From Pelagihabitans sp965238025 (GTDB taxonomy: Bacteria; Bacteroidota; Bacteroidia; Flavobacteriales; Flavobacteriaceae), in contig OZ250162.1 of NCBI GenBank assembly GCA_965238025.1, forward strand, positions 2,418,001 to 2,482,000: a stretch of DNA of 64,000 bases. Reading direction: 5' to 3'. Shown here one piece after another: positions 51,200 to 58,554 of this stretch. A program made the position numbers and the translations under genes. The notes beneath the pieces were generated by a model, which saw only the letters and a list, made by a program, of their open reading frames with translations, had not been told where the DNA came from and did no database searches. Within the stretch, counting starts at the first letter, position 1. Every line of letters begins with the position of its first letter.

Positions 51200-52682
51200 T
51201 GGCCTTGTATTGCTGCTGTGTGTCATCGGCACGGCAGCTTACGGGCAAAAACAAACAAAAACGTTTAAAGAAATTTTCAATGTAAATCCCGAAACAGTAC
51301 TGGATATTGACATCAATAATGCCGATCTCGAATTTGAGACCTGGGGCAAAGATCAAATAGAGATAGTAGCCACTATTGAAGTAGAAGGCGCCACTGCCGA
51401 GGAAGCTGAGAACTATTTTGAAAATGGGATAATAAATATTGTTGGAAACAGTAAAAAAGTAAGTGTGACCACAGGGAAGGAAAATAAATGGTTGTTTAAT
51501 CACGGGTCCCATGATTTCAGTAAGCTGCATTTTGACAACGGATTCAAAATACGTATGGATGAGCTCATGAACTCCATGGATCATCTTAACAACGATTCTT
51601 TATTCATAGCCCTAGATATATTGGAAGATTTACCACCGATGCCTCCGGTGCCAAGTACGAATTTTGATTATAAAGCTTTTCAAAAAGATGGGGAGAAATA
51701 TTTAAAAAAATGGCAAGCAGAATTCGATAAGGGATTTGGAAAGGAATATCAAGACCGAATGAAGGAGTGGACCGAAAAGAGAGAAGCACAGCTAGAAAAA
51801 AGGCGTAAGGAACGAGTTATAATTCTTGAAGAAAGAGCAGAGGAACACGCCAAGGAGCGTGCCGATCGCATGAAGAAAAGGGAGAAAGTAAGAGAAGAAC
51901 GAAAAACTGTGCTACAAAAACGAAAAGCGGAAGTAGCGAAGCACGGAAAAAACAGCATATTTTTTAACCGTTCCCACGGGGCTGATTCTACAGATTTCCA
52001 CTTCTTATTCAATGACTCGTTGCATACCAATCACCCCAATATATTTTACTTTTCCTCGGATGGTAAAAACAAGAACTATAAAGTGAAGAAAACAATTAGG
52101 ATCAAAATGCCAAAGGCGAATAAAATTAAAATGAATGTACGCCATGGGGAGGTAAAACTAGCCGCGAATACCAAAAACCTAAATGCCAATTTAAATTACT
52201 CCACCTTACATGCTTTGGTAATTGATGGCGATAAAACCACCGTGGTTGCCTCGTATTCACCGGTTTCGGTACAAAAATGGAATTTGGGGCAGTTGAAAAC
52301 AAGCTACTCCGATAAGGTGAATTTGCAAGAGGTGGGTAATCTTAGGCTAACGGCTACCTCGTCTAATGTTATCATTGATCGATTGTTGGATAAGGCCTAC
52401 ATTAATAACAATTTGGGCCCGTTGACCATTAACGCTGTATCTAAAAATTTTACTGACTTGGATGTCTCGCTCCAAAATGCCGAGCTCAGATGTAATTTAC
52501 CGGAAACACCGTTCACAATTTATGTGAACGGTACCTCCTCTACATTTTCAGGCCCTTCTAAATTGCGGTTAGAACAAACCAAAAATCATAATAACATCGT
52601 TCATAAAGGGTATTACCAACGCGGTAATGATGCTAAAAGTATTGTTGTCAATTCCAAGTACAGTAAAGTCGTTTTCGATTAA
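51177..52682 (+). CDS. Secreted DUF4097-like protein with charged helical insert
   Basis: The 501-residue protein has a signal peptide (NGLVLLLCVIGTAAYGQ). Its N-terminal (about 20-110) and C-terminal (about 320-501) parts are beta-helix-like (VLDIDINNADLEFETWGKDQIEIVATI, and NLNANLNYSTLHALVIDG), as in DUF4097/DUF2807 putative adhesins. Between them a strongly charged helical segment (about 190-265; EWTEKREAQLEKRRKERV) forms a probable coiled coil. It overlaps the anti-sigma gene, suggesting an accessory sensor or target of this sigma system. Confidence 0.75.
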   Translation: MNKSRLFNGLVLLLCVIGTAAYGQKQTKTFKEIFNVNPETVLDIDINNADLEFETWGKDQIEIVATIEVEGATAEEAENYFENGIINIVGNSKKVSVTTGKENKWLFNHGSHDFSKLHFDNGFKIRMDELMNSMDHLNNDSLFIALDILEDLPPMPPVPSTNFDYKAFQKDGEKYLKKWQAEFDKGFGKEYQDRMKEWTEKREAQLEKRRKERVIILEERAEEHAKERADRMKKREKVREERKTVLQKRKAEVAKHGKNSIFFNRSHGADSTDFHFLFNDSLHTNHPNIFYFSSDGKNKNYKVKKTIRIKMPKANKIKMNVRHGEVKLAANTKNLNANLNYSTLHALVIDGDKTTVVASYSPVSVQKWNLGQLKTSYSDKVNLQEVGNLRLTATSSNVIIDRLLDKAYINNNLGPLTINAVSKNFTDLDVSLQNAELRCNLPETPFTIYVNGTSSTFSGPSKLRLEQTKNHNNIVHKGYYQRGNDAKSIVVNSKYSKVVFD

Positions 52683-52708
52683 CCTTTCTTCACTCCTTAA
52701 GCCACTAT

Positions 52709-53407
52709 CTAGTGGTCATCTTCCTTCAAATACTCTTTAAAATTGGCCTTAAAACGATTTAATCGCGGAATCGATACGTTTGTTATATAGGAGTTATTGG
52801 GATGTTTCTTCTCATAATCTTGATGGTAATCCTCAGCGTCATAAAATTTGGTAAAAGCAGTTACCTCCGTGGTAATTGGTTCCCCATCGTACACATTTTG
52901 ATCCGTTAAGGCACCAATGTAAGCTTCGATGATTTTCTTCTCATCATCATTCTTATAAAAGGCTATAGAGCGATATTGCGGACCACGATCTGGTCCTTGA
53001 CGATTTAAAGTCGTCGGGTCGTGTGAACCAAAAAAGACCTGTACCAAGGCCGTAAACGAAATTACCTTCGGATCATAATATACCTCAACGGCTTCCGCAT
53101 GGGAGCTTAGTCCGCGACCCACCTGTTCATATGTTGGGTTTTTCTCGCTACCTCCAGAATAGCCAGATACTACCTCTTTTACCCCTTTTACACTTTCAAA
53201 AATTGCTTCAACACACCAAAAACAACCGCTTGCAAAATAAGCCGTTTCATATTCACTTAAGTCTTGTGGCGTCATTTCGGAACGATGCTCAACAGCTGAA
53301 AGATCCTCCTGGACCACTTCTGTCTTTTTATTTTCTTTGGTATGTGATTGGCAGCTGGTAGAGAATAGAAAAACTGCGCATAAGGTGAGTGCTTTTAAAA
53401 AGTTCAT
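52709..53407 (-). CDS. msrA: Peptide-methionine (S)-S-oxide reductase, lipoprotein form
   Basis: The 232-residue protein has a lipoprotein signal with Cys19 (FLFSTSCQS), so it is anchored in the periplasm. The MsrA domain starts ETAYFASGCFWCVEAIF, with catalytic C62 and a second cysteine C65, followed by GYSGGSEKNPTYEQVGRG, HAEAVEVYYDP, FGSHDPTTLNRQGPDRGPQYRS and a C-terminal AEDYHQDYEKKHP. It repairs methionine sulfoxide in envelope proteins. Cytoplasmic MsrA is shorter at the N-terminus. Confidence 0.95.
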   Translation of the reverse strand: MNFLKALTLCAVFLFSTSCQSHTKENKKTEVVQEDLSAVEHRSEMTPQDLSEYETAYFASGCFWCVEAIFESVKGVKEVVSGYSGGSEKNPTYEQVGRGLSSHAEAVEVYYDPKVISFTALVQVFFGSHDPTTLNRQGPDRGPQYRSIAFYKNDDEKKIIEAYIGALTDQNVYDGEPITTEVTAFTKFYDAEDYHQDYEKKHPNNSYITNVSIPRLNRFKANFKEYLKEDDH

Positions 53408-53503
53408 GGTTTATATTTTTCAACTTTGTAGGTCAAGTTACAAAGTACTTACAGCTAATTAGGTTAAAAAATGTTAAGGAATGGGCTATAGGAACAGAAG
53501 TGA

Positions 53504-53980
53504 CTAATTGAAAGAAGCAAATTTGATGACAATAGATTTTGTCTCTATCCCATCCAACATGATTTTTTTTGAAGTAATCAGGGCATTTAGAGAATCTGTT
53601 TTATTTCTATTCCCTAAAGTAATGTCATAATATAGTTTCAATTTTTGGACAGAATCGGAAAGTTTAAGTGCTGTTTCTGCCTTTCGAATATTTTTTACAT
53701 AAAAACTGTCTAAATCATCCATTTTTACCAGTTCTTGCTTAGAAAACTCCTTTAGTCTTAAAACTATATCTTCTTTGAATTCAGGATGTTCTTTCTTTAA
53801 TTTCAACAACTCAAAGTAATTTTGTAGTTTTTCAGATGCCAGTTTTTCTAATGTAAAATTATTGGCCTTCATTTCATACTCCATTAACTCGGAATCTTCA
53901 AGAGCATAGACATCATTTTTCGTGGTATGATTTACACATGAAAGCATAAATGACAACAGCAGAATTATTGTTTTTTTCAT
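53504..53980 (-). CDS. Small lipoprotein coupled to a membrane protein
   Basis: The 158-residue product has a lipobox in LLSFMLSCVNH (Cys about residue 15). The rest is mainly helical and charged (ELMEYEMKANNFTLEKLASEKLQNYFELLKLKKEHPEF). Its start overlaps the stop of the upstream gene by four bases (ATGA), so the pair is translated together. No family was recognised. It is likely an extracytoplasmic partner of the neighbouring single-pass protein. Confidence 0.7.
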   Translation of the reverse strand: MKKTIILLLSFMLSCVNHTTKNDVYALEDSELMEYEMKANNFTLEKLASEKLQNYFELLKLKKEHPEFKEDIVLRLKEFSKQELVKMDDLDSFYVKNIRKAETALKLSDSVQKLKLYYDITLGNRNKTDSLNALITSKKIMLDGIETKSIVIKFASFN

Positions 53981-54876
53981 AGTACTATAAATTTAAGTTT
54001 TACAACTTTTCCATCCTGCATCGTTTTATCTAAAATCTTGATTCTTTTTAAATCACTTGTCGGTATTGTTAAAAGTCTAATAAACTCATCCTTGGTAAAT
54101 AGTTCAATACCAATATTTTTACCGTTTAATTTATAGATGGTGGCTCGATTATCAATCAACTTGACCAAACCTTCTTTATGCTTGCGCCAATCGACAACAT
54201 TTCCTTCCGTATAGTACTTTAGCATTAGGGCATAGTCATCTGAAGACAGAGGTATATTCCGATTTTTGCCATTCTCTACAAAACGGACAATAGTATCGGT
54301 GTTGTAAAAAGGAGATCTAACCACGAACCTTAAATAGTCTTCAGATGTCCTATAACTAAAACATCCTAAACTATCCGCATTTATATGGATAGGCGATTCA
54401 TTTCCGCTAAGAATACTAATTTGGAGAGGCGCTTTTACTATTGGTTCATTTAAAAGATCATCCACAAAACAAAATTGAAATTCATTTTTAGTATTTAGAC
54501 CAAACCAGAGAAATACAAGAATCGGTATGGTAGCTAAGAAAAGGTAGATCATCTTTTTTCTGGAAGGTGGTTCATGGGTTTTTAATTTTGTTCGATGATT
54601 AGATTTGAAAGTATTCCAATTTTTTTGCCCAACATATTCACTCAACAAATTGAGCATATCAATACGTGGCAGTTTTTCGTGGTCATTCTTGAAGTATGTA
54701 TAAAACCATTTTTCACTAACCTTTGCTTTTACCCTAGCAAAAAGATCCTCCTGAAATAGAATAATTTCCTCACCCTTCCAATCTTTTATAGCATCAGAAA
54801 TAGCATGGTTCTTTAAAAAGACAGTCGCAACCTCTCTTTTTAGAAGATTGAAATAAAAAAAATCCTCGTTAATCAA
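53977..54876 (-). CDS. Single-pass membrane protein with N-terminal cytoplasmic domain
   Basis: The 299-residue protein has an N-terminal cytoplasmic domain (about 1-95) with a segment IILFQEDLFARVKAKVSEKWFYTYFKN followed by LPRIDMLNLLSEYVGQKNW. One helix (about 109-127, MIYLFLATIPILVFLWFGL) crosses the membrane. The exported part begins FCFVDDLLNEPIVKAPLQISIL, with a carboxypeptidase-regulatory-like beta-sandwich, and continues to the C-terminus. It starts at TTG. The layout suggests a transmembrane signalling or assembly protein, but the function is unknown. Confidence 0.65.
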   Translation of the reverse strand: MINEDFFYFNLLKREVATVFLKNHAISDAIKDWKGEEIILFQEDLFARVKAKVSEKWFYTYFKNDHEKLPRIDMLNLLSEYVGQKNWNTFKSNHRTKLKTHEPPSRKKMIYLFLATIPILVFLWFGLNTKNEFQFCFVDDLLNEPIVKAPLQISILSGNESPIHINADSLGCFSYRTSEDYLRFVVRSPFYNTDTIVRFVENGKNRNIPLSSDDYALMLKYYTEGNVVDWRKHKEGLVKLIDNRATIYKLNGKNIGIELFTKDEFIRLLTIPTSDLKRIKILDKTMQDGKVVKLKFIVL

Positions 54877-55011
54877 TTCGATTTAATAAGCTGACAATCA
54901 ATTATTTAAAAATTGTAAAACAAAATACAACTACTTTACAAGAGTAATACAATCCCTGAAATAATTGTTCATCTACGTTTGTTCTAAATGTAATTCTAAA
55001 ATTATAAAACT

Positions 55012-55848
55012 ATGAGCGTAAAAAACGTATATCAAGTATTTAAAATTCTGATAATCTACCTTGGCTTATTTTACTTCACAGGATGTAAACAAAAAAACTA
55101 TTCAGATGAGGCCTTATTAATACCAGAAGACATTACTAAAGAGTATGATATTTTATCCGAAAAATCGTCTGAGAGTTCTAGCAATCTAAGTCCCACGAAA
55201 GATTTGAAAATCATAAAATCTGCCAAGGTGAAATTCAAGGTGAAAAATGTCAAAGCTGCCACTAATTCGATTAAAGAATTTGCCTTGAAATATAATGGTT
55301 ATATCTCAGACCTAAGATTCGAAAATACCCTGTATAGCCTTGAAAACCACTTTACCATTAAAATTCCGCAAGAGAATTTTGATACCATGATGGACTCAAT
55401 AATAAAAGTTGCCGAGTTTGTCGATTACGAAAATATTACTACCGAAGATATTACAGAGCAGTATGTTGATCTTCAATCTCGTTTAAAAACAAAACTAGAG
55501 GTAAAAGAGCGTTATGAGGCCGTCCTCAGAAAAAATGCAAAGACCGTTGAGGACATTTTAGCGACAGAAGAAAAATTACGTGTAATTCAAGAAGAAATTG
55601 AAGCCGCGCAAGGGAAACTCAAATATCTAACTGATAAAGTCAGGTTCAGTAAGATACGAATTGATCTTTATGAAACCGTTGATTACAAAGAAGAACCTGA
55701 ATCATATACCAAGACGTTTTGGTCGAAATCGAGGGACGGTCTGGCTTTTGGTTGGAATATCATAGAAACTTTAATTCTAGGATTGATTTATATTTGGCCA
55801 TTACTAATTATTGGTTTGCTGATAGTGTTTGTATTTAAAAGGAAATGA
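55012..55848 (+). CDS. DUF4349 lipoprotein
   Basis: The 278-residue protein has a lipoprotein signal ending FYFTGCKQ. The DUF4349 domain follows: KIIKSAKVKFKVKNVKAATNSIKEFALKYNGYISD, FTIKIPQENFDTMMDSI and a long coiled coil (DLQSRLKTKLEVKERYEAVLRKNAKTVEDIL). A C-terminal transmembrane helix (LILGLIYIWPLLIIGLLIVFVF) ends it, so the protein is held at the membrane at both ends. The family is a putative envelope component; no activity is known. Confidence 0.87.
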   Translation: MSVKNVYQVFKILIIYLGLFYFTGCKQKNYSDEALLIPEDITKEYDILSEKSSESSSNLSPTKDLKIIKSAKVKFKVKNVKAATNSIKEFALKYNGYISDLRFENTLYSLENHFTIKIPQENFDTMMDSIIKVAEFVDYENITTEDITEQYVDLQSRLKTKLEVKERYEAVLRKNAKTVEDILATEEKLRVIQEEIEAAQGKLKYLTDKVRFSKIRIDLYETVDYKEEPESYTKTFWSKSRDGLAFGWNIIETLILGLIYIWPLLIIGLLIVFVFKRK

Positions 55849-55915
55849 TTTTTTCATATCAATAACTTTATAAGCGTGCCGAATTAGCAAACTAGCAACC
55901 CTATTTGAACGGTAA

Positions 55916-56590
55916 ATGAAATCCTTGTCCGAACTACTTTCAGCCTATTCTTCATCCACTATTTCTATATTGGATAGAGCAATTCCGTGGAGTGCTTATA
56001 CACCCTTAGATTTGTCGGAAAGAAATACGGACTTGGAATTCTATAATATTATAGATCCCAATCAGTGTCAAGCTTATATTGATGTAATACTAGAACAAAA
56101 CAATGCCCAAGTCGCCTTTGGAGGCTACCTCGAAAAGCGAACCCTTTACAGCGATAAGATGGGTTTTTCCGGGAAATCTATCCGGAATATCCATTTGGGC
56201 ATTGATTTTTGGGCAAAGGCGGGAACAAAAGTCATTACTCCCTTAGACGGAATCGTACATAGCTTTCAAAACAATGCCGAGGGAGGGGATTACGGGCCAA
56301 CCATCATATTACAACATCAAATCGAAAAATTTGTGTTTTATGCACTATACGGACATCTTTCGGTGGCTTCTTTAGATGGGCTAAAGGTTGGGAAGGCCTT
56401 TAAACAAGGCGATGTGCTTGCTACCTTGGGCACCCCGGATATTAACGTAAATTATGCGCCACACCTTCATTTTCAGCTAATACGGGACCTAGAAGGCAAA
56501 AAAGGGGATTATCCCGGAGTTTGTGACTCGGCATCAGTGGAATTTTACACCAAAAATTGCCCTGACCCCTCTTTTCTATTAAAAGTCTAG
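55916..56590 (+). CDS. M23/LytM-like metallopeptidase without signal peptide
   Basis: The 224-residue protein has an M23 (LytM) fold in its second half: the zinc-binding IHLGIDFWAKAGTKVITPLDG (HxxxD), YALYGHLS and the final APHLHFQL (HxH), all in their normal order. The N-terminal ~95 residues are not similar to known export signals, so it is probably cytoplasmic. M23 domains usually cut peptidoglycan cross-bridges outside the cell, so the missing signal is odd. Cytoplasmic relatives exist as parts of larger fused proteins. Confidence 0.8.
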   Translation: MKSLSELLSAYSSSTISILDRAIPWSAYTPLDLSERNTDLEFYNIIDPNQCQAYIDVILEQNNAQVAFGGYLEKRTLYSDKMGFSGKSIRNIHLGIDFWAKAGTKVITPLDGIVHSFQNNAEGGDYGPTIILQHQIEKFVFYALYGHLSVASLDGLKVGKAFKQGDVLATLGTPDINVNYAPHLHFQLIRDLEGKKGDYPGVCDSASVEFYTKNCPDPSFLLKV

Positions 56591-56658
56591 TATAAAAATC
56601 GATGAACTGCACGATTTTGAGCAAATTCAGATTAAATTTTTCTTCATTTTTTGGGGTG

Positions 56659-56826
56659 AAATGCATCTTATTTCGATGATCAGGTGAACGGTATAAATAC
56701 GTTTACCGAAGGTTTTTTACACTTCGTCCGGATTTTTGCAACATACCGAAAATACAGGGTTTTTGAACGAATCAGGACCTTTTAAGATACGCATGCGGGA
56801 GTTATAATTATAACAAAACCCAAGTC
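56659..56826 (+). promoter_or_regulatory. Conserved leader/control region, copy A
   Basis: About 168 bp before the 80-residue gene align with about 166 bp before its paralogue at 63459-63624. Shared blocks include CTTATTTCG(A/G)TGATCAG, TGAACGGTATA, GGTTTTTTACACTTCGTCCG, TGCAACATACCGAAAATA and GGGTTTTTGAACGAAT. A -7-like ATTTTTGCA follows the TTTTTTACACTTCG block. The pattern suggests a regulated promoter plus an ~80-base 5' leader. Confidence 0.7.
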
Positions 56827-57069
56827 ATGAAAAGTATTTTAACCATAGTATTCGTAATCTTCTTAGGAGTTTTTGCTCAAGCACAAAACAATACTGCCGA
56901 GGTAAAGGTAGAAGTTGTCGAAATGAACGTTGTTCTTGTAAATGAAATAGCAACCGATACGGTTAAAGAAAATACATTGGAAGTGGTTCGTTTATATCGT
57001 CGTGCTAACTCACAAGTTAAAAAAGCACTTTCTTTTTATACAAAAAGAAACCGTTCTAAAATGGCTTAG
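56827..57069 (+). CDS. Small secreted protein, paralogue A (80 aa)
   Basis: The 80-residue protein has a signal peptide (KSILTIVFVIFLGVFAQAQ) leaving a mature form of about 60 residues. It has a short acidic/valine-rich stretch (VEVVEMNVVLVNE) and a basic C-terminus, LYRRANSQVKKALSFYTKRN. It is clearly paralogous to the gene at 63625 along its whole length, with the most basic region the best conserved. Function unknown; the basic tail may bind the envelope, an acidic partner or another surface. Similar small proteins occur in Flavobacteriia. Confidence 0.75.
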   Translation: MKSILTIVFVIFLGVFAQAQNNTAEVKVEVVEMNVVLVNEIATDTVKENTLEVVRLYRRANSQVKKALSFYTKRNRSKMA

Positions 57070-57080
57070 TCCTTAACCGC

Positions 57081-57788
57081 CTATTGTCCTACTAATTCAT
57101 TTTGCACCAAAGGTTCTAAAATTTCCCAAACGTTGTTGGCCACGATCTGCTGCCCTTCTGTAGACGGGTGAATCCCGTCAGGAAGATTCAATTCGGGAAT
57201 TCCCGCTACCCCCTCCAATAAAAAAGGAATAAGGGCGGCATTGTTCTTTGCTGCAAGTTCCGGAAAAATCCGTCGAAATTCGGTAGTATAGTCCGGTCCC
57301 ATATTAGGTGGTATCTGCATACCGGCCAAAACGATTTGTGTATCAGGGTTCTTTTGTTTTACAGCATCGATAATCGCCTGCAGATTACTCCTCGTTTCTT
57401 GCAAAGGAATCCCCCTTAATCCATCATTTGCCCCAAGTTCAAGCACAAAAATATCCACATTTTGATTCAGTACCCAGCTCAATCGGTTTTTACCACCTGA
57501 GGTGGTCTCCCCGCTTAATCCGGCATTAACCGTTGTATACGCTAGATCCAAGGAATCCAACTTTTGTTGGATAATCGCTGGAAAAGCTTCCTCAGGGTTT
57601 AATCCCATACCAGCCGTAAGGCTATTGCCAAAGAACAAAATGATTTTATTTTCTTCTTTGGTGTCGGTTGCCCTTGCAGGTTTTGCCTTTTCTTCACTCT
57701 GGATCTCTATCTTTTTGGGAGTTTGTTCCCCGCAGGATGTCAACAACAGGATTGAAAAAAAATAACAAAGTTTTAATATAGTACGCAT
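57081..57788 (-). CDS. GDSL-type esterase (TesA-like), lipoprotein
   Basis: The 235-residue protein has a lipoprotein signal (Cys19 in LLLTSCGEQ) and an SGNH-hydrolase domain. Block I is FFGNSLTAGMG with catalytic S56; a glycine occurs in LSGETTSGGKNR, block III is ELGANDGLRG, and the catalytic Asp/His pair is in DGIHPS. It hydrolyses esters or thioesters at the membrane surface. It is divergent from an ybbA/ybbP-like pair, the same arrangement as E. coli tesA, which supports the assignment. Confidence 0.9.
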   Translation of the reverse strand: MRTILKLCYFFSILLLTSCGEQTPKKIEIQSEEKAKPARATDTKEENKIILFFGNSLTAGMGLNPEEAFPAIIQQKLDSLDLAYTTVNAGLSGETTSGGKNRLSWVLNQNVDIFVLELGANDGLRGIPLQETRSNLQAIIDAVKQKNPDTQIVLAGMQIPPNMGPDYTTEFRRIFPELAAKNNAALIPFLLEGVAGIPELNLPDGIHPSTEGQQIVANNVWEILEPLVQNELVGQ

Positions 57789-57864
57789 CTAAAAGGGAAG
57801 TTTAAATCAAAATCATTTCCTTATTTTGCCTGTAGCTACAAGCGCATATTAAATAAGGTTTTTC

Positions 57865-58554
57865 ATGACAAAGATATTAAACGTTCAACAACTTAAAAGA
57901 ACCTATTCCAGTGGTTCCAAGAACCTCACGGTTCTTGATGATATCTCCTTTTCCATTGAGGCAGGGGACACTTTTGCCATAGTTGGACCTTCGGGTAGCG
58001 GAAAGACCACTTTGCTCGGACTATGCGCTGGACTGGATCAGGCCGATGGCGGTACGGTAGAACTTTGCGGTACCCAGCTTGATGCCCTTAATGAAGATCA
58101 GCGGGCCCAATTGCGCAATCAAAAGGTAGGGTTTATATTTCAGGATTTTCAATTGTTACCGACCTTGACGGCCTTGGAAAATGTGAGTGTTCCACTAGAG
58201 CTTCAAGGTGCCTCCAATGCGGCCAAAGTAGCAATGCAACTTCTTGCTAAAGTTGGTCTTGAGGACCGCTATCATCACTATCCCTCCCAACTTTCTGGAG
58301 GGGAACAACAGCGTGTGGCATTGGCCCGTGCCTTTTCAAATAAACCTGCGATTCTTTTTGCCGATGAGCCTACAGGCAATCTAGATGAAGAAACAGGGGA
58401 AAAAGTGGTGGAATTACTTTTTGAGCTAAATAAGGAGGCTGGCACTACCTTGGTTATAGTGACCCATGATCTTGATTTAGCGAAGCGGACACAGCATATT
58501 CTTCGCCTCAAAAGCGGAAAAATATTAAAAGAGGAAAGCACTGCCGTTATATGA
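57865..58554 (+). CDS. ABC transporter ATP-binding protein (YbbA/LolD-like)
   Basis: The 229-residue ATPase has Walker A GPSGSGKTT, the Q-loop FQDFQLLPTLTA, signature LSGGEQQRVALARAF and Walker B ILFADEPTGNLDEET. It belongs to the MacB/LolD/YbbA group. Its stop overlaps the start of the large permease (ATGA), so the two form one complex. With the divergent TesA-like gene this matches the E. coli tesA-ybbA-ybbP locus. Confidence 0.94.
   Translation: MTKILNVQQLKRTYSSGSKNLTVLDDISFSIEAGDTFAIVGPSGSGKTTLLGLCAGLDQADGGTVELCGTQLDALNEDQRAQLRNQKVGFIFQDFQLLPTLTALENVSVPLELQGASNAAKVAMQLLAKVGLEDRYHHYPSQLSGGEQQRVALARAFSNKPAILFADEPTGNLDEETGEKVVELLFELNKEAGTTLVIVTHDLDLAKRTQHILRLKSGKILKEESTAVI

Noticed and set aside
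56442..56666. 74-codon minus-strand frame
   Set aside because: It overlaps the end of the M23-like gene and the shared leader region, and its translation shows no family features.
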